Positions 26,126 to 38,600 of a stretch of 64,000 nucleotides of DNA are shown piece after piece. The stretch is from Paraphysomonas bandaiensis (taxonomy: Eukaryota; Chrysophyceae). Made by a program: the position numbers and the translations under genes. The stretch spans positions 1 through 64,000 of the forward strand of contig CBFFRP010000119.1 in the NCBI GenBank assembly GCA_965644295.1, given 5' to 3'. The notes below the pieces were generated by a model. It was not told where the DNA came from. It saw nothing but the letters and a program-made list of their open reading frames with translations, and ran no database searches. Positions within the stretch are counted from its first letter, which is position 1. The number at the start of each line of letters is the position of its first letter.

Positions 26126-28402
26126 TGCGTACGAAATAAAAAACAACGACTAGTGTTAGGCGCTATTACAATGGTTAACTAGAGCATAGGTATGCCTGAA
26201 CAAACATCTACACATGAGATGGAATCACCGAAATATGAAAAATATACTCCTCGGTAAATGCTTGCTATGTGCTATGCGGACACCTTGCCGGTTGAGGGAA
26301 CCACGTAGTAGAAGTATATGGTATGCACTGGTCTCGACACAGCTGTGCGGTATATTTCCTTGGTTCCATACGACACAAACCTCCTGCAATATGTGCATAC
26401 TAGTAGAAATTTTACGAAAAAATGAATGGTGGTTTAAAAATCAGCTCATTTTGTGTGCGGATCTCGCATACACAAAAAATACAGAAAATTCCAACCAATA
26501 GGTTCCAGCGGCAAAAGCACACGCCTTAAAAAATACAAGATTGGCTTGTGTGTGATATATTGGGCTACCCTCCTGCCTGTTAGCTACACTCGAAATGATT
26601 ATTAGAATATTGGCAGGACACAAATTCTTCTCCAGAGTGAGTAAGGATTTATATATGTTACATAACCAAATATAGCAAACACCATCTGGTCAAAGTACAT
26701 CATGTCACACGACTTATCATACACTGAAAGCCTCCTGGATTCTCAAGAGAATATGATTGCGAATATTAAGTTGTGGCTTTAAGTTTCCAACAAAGGAAGA
26801 GGAAATATCCGCCTGAAGATTCAGATGCCTCGGAATCCAGGCACTCAAGATCCATACACCTTGAGTATGCACTCTGGGAAGAGAATGTTGACTGGGAGGA
26901 CTTAGACCTGGATACTCCTGAATAAGATATACTAGACGCACAGAAGTATGTGCAAGGCATTGGAAGAGGATTATACAATCCTATTTCTTCTCAAGCGATG
27001 AAAGTGTAATTTCAATTCTACCCATAAATGAGTTTACTACATTAAATTTAGTGAACTACAGGTGGCGTCTTTCCACAAGTGATTCAGCTGATTATATGTA
27101 GATTATATATAGGCTAAGTGGGAAATGCAAACCTTCATTAACCAATAGTTCATTATATATACCTACTCACGCTGAGATCTTGTGGAACTATGAATGCGAG
27201 GTGATAAATCAGCAAACAATTAATCATGTTAGTTTAATCCAATTCCTAACTTCGAGTACTAACAGAACTTTTATAATAGCTGTGTTCTGCAGGACTACGT
27301 CTAGTGTATTATTATGGGATATCGTGTTGATATTGGTATTTCCTTCAGGGTACTAGGGGATTCTGAGTGTCACAATTCACAGAGATGTCTCTGTATCATT
27401 CACAACCGATCATGTTAGTTATGATATTACTTTAGAATTAAGAATTTATATGTATGTGTGTAGATAAAAATGCTTACCCTACACAAAAACACACAAAGAG
27501 AAATTTCCCGGACAGTCCCCAACAGTGGTCAGCGCTCAGGTAATGATTGAATGATGGTAGCAACGTGCAATGGAAATCTGCTCACGTTAGTTTCCCGGAG
27601 AAATATCTCCGGTACTTATCCCCCAGAACACCACAAAAAGGTGCGAGTCCGACTTTGTTGATGGAACACAACATACACTTTTGTGTTTTTCTCGCCTGAT
27701 GAAAGTAGCTTCATTCTTCATTCTATAAAATAATACATTATATTATTTAATGATTTCAGAGACTATACTATTTCTATTCTAAATCTGTAGTCACAACATA
27801 TCCCCATGATATTAGATGTACTACTATTAGAGTAGCGAGTAGCCATACTCCATACTAGTACCATATACATTTATTATAGAATATTGAAGATTATAGCTTA
27901 GCCGACATGGTTGAAGCATACAATAATATTATGTTATCGTGATACTACATATACTTATAATATATATCTCATGAGTCAATGTACTATAGAATCTAGAACC
28001 ATATAACTGCGGGTGTAACTGCTATTGTGGCCTACGATGCTATGTTTGTTATAGTGCACTCTCGTTGGGTGGAGCGGTTGATAAGCATGTACAGAGTATA
28101 CGCCACCAATCACATTACCCAGAACTTATGAATATCGGCAAATTGAATACCACATATATATAATATTATCTTACCATTAATGCAAATAAGAAGTGCGCAA
28201 AAGAATCTATACTCAACACAAAAGACCTAGCAAACATACAGCCATATATACTTCTCATACAAAGTAGCTAAAACCTAGTACCTGCCACCCCACTCTTCAG
28301 ATGCAGAGGTTCTACAGTACCACAACTTGAGCATGCATCTCTTACAGTGCCACACACCAAATTGAGCTGCCAAGAATACCGACCCCATTTTACGCGGCCT
28401 CT
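26126..28402. other. Gene-poor gap with a repeat fragment and a small open frame
   Basis: No confident gene is seen. A 47-codon open frame at 26785-26925 (+) is acidic (ALWEENVDWEDLDLDTPE) and could be a stray exon or relic. A fragment of the dispersed repeat lies at about 27570-27662. The rest is AT-rich and featureless. Confidence 0.5.
27570..27662 (+). repeat. Fragment of the ~500 bp dispersed repeat (terminal part)
   Basis: It carries GCTCACGTTAGTTTCCCGG through GGTGCGAGTCCGACTTTGTT, matching the last 90 bp of the 60 kb copy in the same orientation. Confidence 0.85.
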
Positions 28403-29077
28403 TCACATTGAAAATTTCAAGCATCTAGTTTCCTTGTGGTGATTACTACAGCGTGAGCTACAGTATCTCATTCCACACCGCGAGCAAGAGTAGGTGCCCC
28501 AAAATCCACACACTGAGCAAAAGTGGCGGGTAGGTAGAACCGAAGGGTTAGCAGTAACAGAAATATATGACACCCCCGTTGATTGCTGAGACGAAAAAAT
28601 CTGAGAATCTAATATTCTATCAAGTTCCCTGACTTTCCTTACGCTTCTGAATATATAGACAGAGACAATAAACTCATAGTGTAGAATTATCGAAGCAGTC
28701 ATTACCTAGAGAGTGAGGCACCACTCTTCGCCCTCACTTTACGCTTTTTTGTTTTAGCCTCTTCCTGCCCTACTATCAATATAAAACACAAGAAACGCTT
28801 TACGTACATTGTCGTCAGAGTAATCATCATCGTCTGCAGTGGTAGTCGGCTCATCGTTGTAGTTATCAGCCTCCAGCATCCGGAGTCGCTTATCTTTGGC
28901 CTGTGATGGGTATCTAAACCACATGTATAGAATATTAAAACTATACCGACCTCTTTTCTAGTATCGGAATCGACCTTTCTCATGGCCTTACTGACGACTG
29001 TCGTCCGAGCTAAGAAACACACATATTACTCAAGCAAATATACATTGCAACTTTTTACTTGAAGTCCTTTTCGACAT
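28403..29077 (-). CDS. ZNHIT1: ZNHIT1/Vps71-like zinc-finger HIT protein (SWR1/SRCAP subunit)
   Basis: ZNHIT1 is a subunit of the SWR1/SRCAP remodeller that deposits histone H2A.Z. ATG 29077 starts MSKRTS, followed by an intron at about 29009-29059. Small exons hold DKRLRMLEADNYNDEP near 28860, matching the conserved ZNHIT1 LEADNYQDDP region. A basic stretch AKTKKRKVRAKSG follows near 28740, then the last exon with ELDRILDSQ and the zf-HIT finger: FCSVCGFWGTYSCSRCGMRY, then CSSRCSNHHKETRCL. The stop is at 28403. All expected cysteine and histidine ligands are present. The length (about 150 residues) fits the family. It is divergent to the dynein gene. Confidence 0.92.
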
Positions 29078-29606
29078 GGCTATCAACAACTACCACAACA
29101 AGAACGGCTACTCGACAGTTAATTCAATCCTCTGAGTGTGTTCGATTCTTATGGTCGTAGTAATATATGAAAACAGGAAATGGACAGGTAAACTATGGAG
29201 CGAGTTGCACCTGATTGTCAATATGATGGCGGACATCTGCCTGTAGTCCATGATGTGTATTCCGTATTCCAATGGATATCTACTTCGCTCCTACTACAAA
29301 TAAAGTATCCGGTATTTCCTGTACTGTAGAGTGAGAATACATTAAAAAAAGCTGTATTGTTGAAATGTTCTGTCCCTTCAAGATACAGCGGGTTGTTCAA
29401 TTTCCATCACCATCACCAGGCACGGCAGTTACGATATTTGTTGAGAGATTTTCAGCGTATAATATTTCATGAAGAGTTTGTGTGTGCAGTTTACTTGATA
29501 CATAGCCGAGGATAACTACTTACTCACTCACTGTTGACACAGTGGAAGTGATTTATTCACTTACAACAAAATATAGAAATAGTACACGTGCCGACTTCTT
29601 CTAGAA
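29078..29606. promoter_or_regulatory. Divergent intergenic region between ZNHIT1 and dynein
   Basis: This 529 bp gap is the longest of the divergent gaps. It lacks a clear CAGCAG/CTGCTG core. It has CCGGTATTTCCTGTACTGTAG near 29309-29329 and GCTGTATTG near 29351, which are only loosely similar to the motifs elsewhere. Confidence 0.35.
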
Positions 29607-32600
29607 ATGAAGTCATGCACGAACTCCAAATCGAGAAACCGAAGAAAGCTAAAGAACTTCGAGTGGACAGATGAAGCTATTCAAAATGTTGCAAACAGTG
29701 ACTTGGCACCCCCTAGCAGCGGCGTTGAAGACATGGAAGCTAAAATTGCTCGTGTACAAAATAGAAAAAGGGAAGCCCTTGAGCGGGAGAAACGTCGTGC
29801 CCTTATGCCACCCCCGCTTCCGAAGCCCACAAATACACTGAGTTTGAATATTACCTGTGATGATACAGAGAATCCGTCATTGGTGTTAGCAGAAACCTTA
29901 AATTCGCATTTCCAAAGCCTTTTAGAATCTTCTACTCACTTAGCTTTACCTTCAGTGGCACAATTTCCACTATATATGTTTGATGATTCGTCTTATGATG
30001 AAGTGCTTATTCCGCCTGCGAAATTTAGCGATGCAGTTTGTTTGGTATCTGATAGCGGTCCAGAAAATTCACCTAGAGATAAAAGCATGGGATCATGGCA
30101 ACAATGCACAGTTACTAAACGTAATTTACAAGGCAAGTTCGAAATTTGCTTTGTGTCCAGTCGTGGAGTGGATGAGGTTCGGATTGTGTCGAGTTTCTGT
30201 GTTTGTTTTGTCTCATATGATGTCGAGACTTACGCTGCTCGAGTTGTTGACGCCCTCAACCGGCGCTTTTCGTGCGTTCATATACTGCGGTATTATAACT
30301 ACATATCAAGTATGCCCCATGAAGAGTCGGTAATAGCATCGTTGTCCCATGCTCAAGGTGGGCGTATCAAGATTAGGGCAAAGGACTACAAGCGCATAAA
30401 AGGGAAACTGATTGCTGAGCACACTGACTCTCCGTCGGCACAAGTGGCAAGCGAACACATGCACAGAGCTTTGGATGGCTTAATTCGTGAGACTACTGAC
30501 GACTATATTCTAGTGATGAAGAAAATTGTTTTTGATGCCAACATGCTCAGCGCCACGAACAAATCACTCAAGGAGGAGCTCCGACTGCCATCAAGTTTTT
30601 TCAGAAAGGATAAAGTACCAACTTGTGCTGTAGTACCTATTCCTTCTCATAATATGAAGGCAACAATAGCATGTTTGGATCCCCACTCATTTTTAAGCTC
30701 CAGCGAGGCACTGACAGCATTGCAAGGGTCAGTGGAAGAAAATTGTTTAGTCCGTGGGCACGTCATCCAGGAGTTCACTTACGACAAACCGTACACTCTT
30801 ATGAAGTTTGAGCGGGCAATGTCCGAGTTACAGATGCGTAGTGTGCGTATTATTAAACAAGACTGGCCCCAGGAGTCAGCGGGATTAATTCGACAGGCAT
30901 TCGGAGGAAGTCGTGTTCCTGGAGAAACGGGAGCTGCTCCTGGACCACATGTAGATACCACTCACCCGCAGTTCTACGACATATACATTCGCAGTTCACA
31001 CGACTACGAAGTATCGAAAAATCCAATCAAAAAACTACTGGAGCGTATTAATTTTATGATGAGTGACTGCCTATCTAACTTGATGAAGGATTCTCTACAT
31101 GCCTTCACGACAAATATTGTAGAAATGTGCGCGTGTCCAGTTGTAATAAAGTCGGTTGATTGTATTGAAGTACAACATCACTTCGCGAGAACCCCAGGTG
31201 GTGCAATTGAGCCATCTATATACAAACGAAGGGGATACCCCCCGTTATTTTCCTGTACTTTGAATATCACAGCTGAAGAGTGTGTGACTAACCAAGATGC
31301 TATCGACGCTGCAGAAGCGGCAATTGCCGCTTGGCATGAGTCCTCGGAGGGTCAGGACCCTGATGCCAAGTGTCCAATATCACCTGCGGAACCCGTTATG
31401 GGTAAAATGATCGACTTCAACAACCAGCCTTCTCAGTTTAAGGAAGTAATTTTAAATGTATTCGATGGTATGATCGAAGAGTTTCAGGACATGCCGCACA
31501 TTCAAAAGCATGTTATGGAGAAAATATTTTTCCCTAATTCCCGAGTGGTTCACACTATCACATCTGATCTTGACTGGGTACAGAAGTATCGACAGGATAT
31601 TTCCGATGCTCTTGATACATGCCTTGCGCATCTGAAGAAATATCATATGCTCTATAGGAAGTATGAAAAAGTTGCCAATCTCGACCCCGATACTTATATT
31701 GAGGCAAGAATAAGTGTCCAGAAGAGCGACCCAGAGAGCCAGGAGATAGAGCTACCAGTTACAGTCAATCTTAATCAATTGAAAGAGGTTGCACGAGAAC
31801 ACCTAACTGCGATAAAGGACATCGAAGAGCACTTACCAACTGCCCATTTGGACTGTGGTCTGTTTTCAATTGACGTTTCATCGTTACGTTCGAATTTGTT
31901 AGACCTTCATAACAATATTGTCAAGCTCATCATGAGAAATCACACTGCTCACTGTATGGATATTTGCCAGTATCTGGATGAAGAGTTCCGTAAAGTGATG
32001 AAGAATTTAAGCAAGAGACCTGAGGATATTGAACAGTTGACTGAACTAGAGGAGACTGTAGCTGGTGTGCATAACTATATTGCTCCACTTGAGGCTGGAA
32101 TCAAGGACATGATGGCATATCATGATGTTCTAGAGCAATTTGGATTTAAAGTAGACGTGGATCACAGTAATTTTAAGTGGACAGTATTCAAACTACCAGT
32201 TAAAGTTCATGCTAAATGTGAGGAAGTTGCTACTAACAATGTTAATATTAAACGTCGATTTCATGACGAAATGCTCGACGACCAACGCATGTTTGTTAAA
32301 ACTCTTCAAGAAATCGAAAAGGATGTTGTAGGGCTGGAAAACTATGTCGATGTTGCTGATGTTGACTTCGTGTTTGAGCGTGTCAAACAAATTGAGTCCA
32401 GGCTCGAGGCCGCAAACGAAAAGGCTCGTCTATTTAATAGCCGTGAGGGTTTGTTTGATACTGACGTCACTGACTACGAGGACCTTTCTCGTGTTGGAAA
32501 ACTATTTGAACCATATTCATTTCTATGGAGTACGACGAAAGAATGGGCGGACTGTCATAAGAAGTGGACGACGGGTAAATTTGTTGATCTTGATGCGGAG

Positions 32601-35600
32601 TTCGTTGAAAGTGAAGTGGAAAGACACAATCTCGCTATCACTCGTGCTTTCAAATACTTCAGTAAGCAAGCGGATATGGACCGACAAACTGATATTGCTA
32701 GCACGATCAAAGAACAAATAGCTGCTTTTAAACCTGAAGTCCCTGCCATTGTTACTCTTCGCAATCCGGGTATGCGTGACAGACATTGGGAAGCTATCGC
32801 TAGTACTCTTGGTGTGGATATAATGCCTATTGAGCGTTTCACTACGGAAGAGGTTCTTGCCATGAACCTGAAGGACAGCCTTGAGACAATACAAAAGATT
32901 GGTGAAAGTGCCGCTAAAGAGTTTCAGATCGAACAAGCTCTTGATAAAATGGAGAAAGAATGGGAGGATAAACTCTTGCAGATTCATCCCTATCGAGAAA
33001 CAGGAACTGGTGTGTTGAAAGGAATAGATGACATCAATGTTGTCTTAGATGAGCAAATCACAATGGCACAGACCATAATGTTTTCTGCGTTCAAGGGGCC
33101 GTTTGAAGAACGTATTGACGAGTGGAACCGAAAACTTTGCTCTGTCTCTGATTGTCTTGAAGTGTGGGTAGCAGTTCAGCGGAACTGGCTTTACTTGCAG
33201 CCTATTTTCGAATCGGCGGATATTAATCGTCAGCTGCCTACTGAGGGGAAGAAATTTGCTACGGTAGACAAGAATTGGAGGGGGACGATATCATCTGCAA
33301 AAGTTAACCCCAAAGTTCTTGAATTTTGTGACAATGAAAAGTTACTAGAGCGCTTCAAGGAGAGTGAAATATTGTTAGATCAGGTGCAAAAAGGACTATC
33401 TGACTATTTGGAGACAAAACGCTCTGTGTTCGCAAGATTTTACTTTTTGTCTAATGATGAGCTCCTTTCAATACTTTCTGAAAGTAAAGATGTCAACCGA
33501 GTTCAACCTCACTTGAAGAAGTGCTTTGAAGGAGTTGACAAAGTCAAGTTCATGAAAGATCTTAAGATTGATCGGATGATTTCCCCTGAGGGCGAAGAAG
33601 TTATGCTACTTGATCTTGTCAATCCTGTTGAGAAAGGCGTGGAACAATGGATGTTGGAACTCGAAGAAATGATGAGGCTATCTGTCCGGGATGTACTACG
33701 ACAAGCAATTGAGGACTACCTGGTAACGCCCAGACCTGAATGGATGCAGATTTGGCCAGGAATGTGTGTGTTAAACGGGTCTCAAATGCATTGGACGAGG
33801 GAAATGGAGACTTTGTTTGAGACCGAGAAAGGTAATGGACCGAAACTGTTTTTGCAACAACAAATTAGCCAGCTAGCTGATATGACTGTTCTTGTTCGTG
33901 GACAGCTTGGTAAAGCCGCCCGTGTCACTGTGGGCGCGCTCACTGTTATTGATGTTCATGCGAGAGATGTCATCAAAAAGTTGGTAGATGAAGATGTTGA
34001 CACTAAGGATAACTTTGGTTGGACTTCACAATTGCGTTACTACTGGGATGGAACGGATTTGACTGCCCAGATGGTCGCTGCCAGACGCCCATATGGTTAC
34101 GAGTACTTAGGCAACACTTTTCGCCTCGTAATCACCCCCTTAACTGATAAGTGCTACCTAACCTTGATGGGGGCTCTTCAGATGATTTTTGGTGGTGCCC
34201 CGGCTGGGCCTGCTGGAACTGGAAAGACTGAAACTACAAAAGATCTTGCGAAAGCCCTAGCAATGCAATGTGTCGTGTTTAATTGCTCTGACGGATTGGA
34301 TTATATTGCGATGGGAAAATTTTTTAAAGGTCTTGCAGCTTGTGGTGCTTGGGCGTGTTTTGATGAATTCAATCGAATCAATATTGAAGTTCTCTCAGTG
34401 ATTGGTCAGCAGATCATGTCTATTCAAATGGCAATTAGAGCTAAGGACACAAGAATAGTTTTTGAGGGCAGTGATATAGCATTGAATCCAGGTTTTGCCG
34501 TTTTTATTACCATGAATCCTGGGTATGCAGGACGATCTGCACTTCCGGACAGCTTGCAAGCTCTATTTCGACCAGTGGCAATGATGGTTCCAGACTACGC
34601 ACTGATTGGTGAAATCATGTTTTTTGCGTATGGGTTCGAGTATGCCAAAGAATGTGGTGCCAAGATGGTTACAACATTTAAGTTGTGCTCTGAACAGCTG
34701 TCAGCGCAGCCTCATTATGATTATGGGATGCGAGCTGTAAAAACAGTGATCACAGCTGCCGGGAATCTGAAGCGAGCCGAGCCAGAAGCGGATGAAATGG
34801 TTCTTTTACTTCGGGCTCTACAAGATGTAAATATTCCGAAATTTTTGGAAATGGACCTTCCTCTATTTGGAGGTATAATATCAGACCTTTTTCCTGGTCG
34901 ACAGCGACCAACTCTTGATTACGGCGATTTGATGGCAACTATGAAGGCACAGATACATCGGTTTGGTTTACAACCGTTGCCGTTTTTTATTTCGAAGGTT
35001 ATTCAGTTGTACGAGATGATTGTTGTTCGACACGGGCTCATGGTAGTCGGCCCCACTGGTGGTGGAAAGTCCCGAAATATTCATATCTTGGAGGAAACTT
35101 TGGGTTCACTGAAGGATCAAGGTAAAACAGGATTCGCATACGAGCATTGTAAGATATTTCAACTTAACCCAAAGTCTATTACAATGGGCCAAATGTATGG
35201 CGAATTCGATCCGAATACTCTTGAGTGGAGAGATGGGATTATGTCGACTATGTACAGAAATGCCACGGTAGATACACCGGATAGGAAGTGGATGTTATTC
35301 GATGGGCCTGTGGATGCAATTTGGATTGAGAATATGAACACCGTTCTTGATGACAACAAAAAGTTATGTCTAAATTCGGGTGAGATTATAAAGATGAGTT
35401 CTGAAATGACAATGATGTTCGAAGTTGAAGATTTGGCTGTAGCATCTCCGGCTACCGTATCTCGTGTCGGTATTATTTACATGGAACCGAAAGGTTTGGG
35501 ACTAGATGTTCTTGTTCAAAGTTGGCTGGACGCATTGCCAACCACTGTACCACAGCTGGTCAAGAATAAGCTCACATACCTGTTTGATACCTATCTGCAG

Positions 35601-38600
35601 CCTGCTATATCGTTTTTGCGGACGAATTTACGGGAGTTGGCTCCAACTGTCGACAACAACTTGGCCGAATCGCTGATGCGTATATTAGATTGTTTTTTTG
35701 AGCCTTTTGTCGTTGAAGAAAATAAACCAGCCCCTACGGACATTATGCTCGCTGACATTGTTACTTGCATAGATGCACATTTCATTTTCGCACTTGTATG
35801 GAGCATTGGAATTACTGTTAATGATGACGGAAGGAAGATGTTTGATTCATTCATCCGAAATGAATGTGTAGCTAACAATATTGCCTATCCTTTTCCCAAG
35901 GGTGGAATGGTTTATGACTACTTATACTCCTTGGATTCGAAGAAATGGATCAAATGGATGGAAATAATTGATCCGTACGAAATTGACGCGAAAATGTCGT
36001 TCTCTGAAATTATAATCCCGACTACTGACTCAGTCCGTAACACTTACATATTAGATTTATTGCTTACCAATAACAAACATGTGCTTATGGTTGGTGAAAC
36101 TGGGACTGGAAAAACTATCAATATTAACCAGTATTTGATGGGTGCTTCGAAAGTTCGGGGGAAAGTGGTAGACTCGAATGTAATCCCTATTGCGATGACT
36201 TTTTCCGCTAACACTAGTGCTAATCTGACGCAAGATACACTAGATAGTAAGATGGACAAGAGGAGGAAAGGTGTTTACGGGCCTGCTGCTGGAAAGCGTT
36301 TTTATATTTATGTTGATGATCTGAATATGCCGAAGAGGGAAGAATACGGTGCGCAGCCGCCAATTGAACTCTTACGGCAGTGGTTTGACCAGGGTGGGTG
36401 GTACGATAGGAAGGATTTACTTTTCCGCCGTATAATTGATTTGACCTTCGTTGCCTCCATGGGCCCTCCTGGTGGTGGCAGACAAGATGTTACACCCAGA
36501 TTTATTCGACACTTCAATATGATTGGTTATGTCGAGATGTCAGATTCATCGAAAAGTCACATATTTGGTACGATATTGCGGAATTTCCTCTCAAGATTTG
36601 AAGGGGACTTAGCTAACCTTACGGATGACATTGTGACGGCTAGTATCGATGTGTTTTCGACCATTGTTAGAGAGCTTCTTCCTACGCCTAGCAAATCGCA
36701 TTACACTTTCAACCTTCGTGACTTGGCTAAAATATTTCAGGGTATGCTGATGGCAACTGATCCGAAACAACTGAACACGAAGGAACAGTTAGGACGATTG
36801 TGGGTTCACGAAGCCTATCGCGTATTTGGTGACCGTCTCACATGTGATGAAGACCGAGAGTGGCTACGGTGCAAGGTCCAAGATAAGATCGAAAATACAT
36901 TCAAAATGAATTGGTCGGAAACTGTTCCCAGAGAACGACTGGTGTATGGTGACTTCATGAATATAGGTTCAGATAATAGAGTATACGAAGAAATTCCATC
37001 AATGGATAATATGAAGAAAGTAATAGAAGAGTACCTTGCTGAGCACAATGCTGAATCGAAACAGCCCATGCCTTTAGTGTTGTTTCAAGATGCCCTGGAG
37101 CATGTCGCTCGTATCGCGAGAGTGTTGCGACAACCACAGGGAAATTGTTTGCTTCTTGGTGTTGGAGGCAGTGGTCGTCAAAGTATGACGAAACTGGCCA
37201 CTTATGTATCTGGGTTTTCATTGTTTCAAGTCGAGATCATAAAAGGATACACGTTAAATGATTGGAGAGAGGACTTGAAAACATGTTTAATGCAGGCTGG
37301 TGTAAAAGGAAAAATGACCACGTTTTTATTTTCTGACGTACAAATTATTGATGAGCGGATGGTGGAAGATATCAATAATATTCTGAATGCTGGTGATGTT
37401 CCGAATTTGTACGCCCCCGAAGATTTAGAAGCCATATCTAGTGCTTGCCGAGTTGAATGTCAGAAACGTAAAATACCACCGACAAAGCTTAACATATTTA
37501 CACAATACATCACGAGGGTGCGTCGCAACATTCACCTATGCGTCTGTATGTCTCCATTGGGTGAGACATTTAGAAACCGATTGCGCAACTTTCCTGCGTT
37601 AGTCAACTGCTGTACGATTGATTGGTTTACGAACTGGCCTGCTGAAGCTTTACAGTCTGTTGGACTCTCGATATTGCAGTCTGCAAATCTTGGTTTAGGA
37701 AAATATGAAGAACCTGTGGTGGAGGTATTCAAGAACATACATATGAGCGTGGAGGTCAAATCAGCTGAGTATTATGAAATGCTCCGACGCAGGAATTATG
37801 TCACTCCGACTTCGTATCTAGAATTATTAAGTAGTTTTGGAAAACTTCTTGGAGTGAAGAAGTCCGAAATAGCGACGAAGAAAGATCGACTGCAAATTGG
37901 TTTAGATAAGTTATCAGAAACAAAAGGAATGGTGAGTGTAATGCAAGAGGAGCTCACTGTTCTCCAGCCCCAGATTGTGAAAACACAGGCCGAAGTAGCT
38001 GATATGATGGTTCAAATTACGAAAGACAAAGCATCTGCTGCTGAAACCAAAGCAACTGTTGAAGTTGAGGAGGCTAATGCAAATGAGAAAGCTGCTATTG
38101 CAAAGGCCATTGCCGACGACGCCCAGCGCGATCTGGATGAAGCATTGCCTGCTCTTGAAGAAGCTGTGAAGTGTCTAAACGATTTAAAAAAAGCAGACAT
38201 TGATGAAGTTAAAAGTCTTAGAACTCCACCCAGTGGAGTTGTTTTGACCATAAAAGTGTGCTGTTTAATGTTTGAGGTCAAGCCAGTGAAGAAAAATGAT
38301 CCAAATACACCAGGAAAGAAAATTGATGACTACTGGGAAGCTGGGCAAAAGAACCTTCTGTCAGACGCAAAAACTTTCTTGAGCAGTCTGTTCTCGTTCG
38401 ATAAAGATAATATACCGGATCGTGTTATTAAACAAATAGCCCCGTTTATGGACGATCCGAGTTTTACTCCAGCTGCAATTGAGAAAGCTTCGAAAGCTTG
38501 CACTGCAGTTTGTATGTGGTCCCGGGCCATGTATAAATACCACTTCGTTGCCTTAGGAGTAGCCCCGAAGAGAGCGAAACTGAAGGAAGCTGAAGATGAG

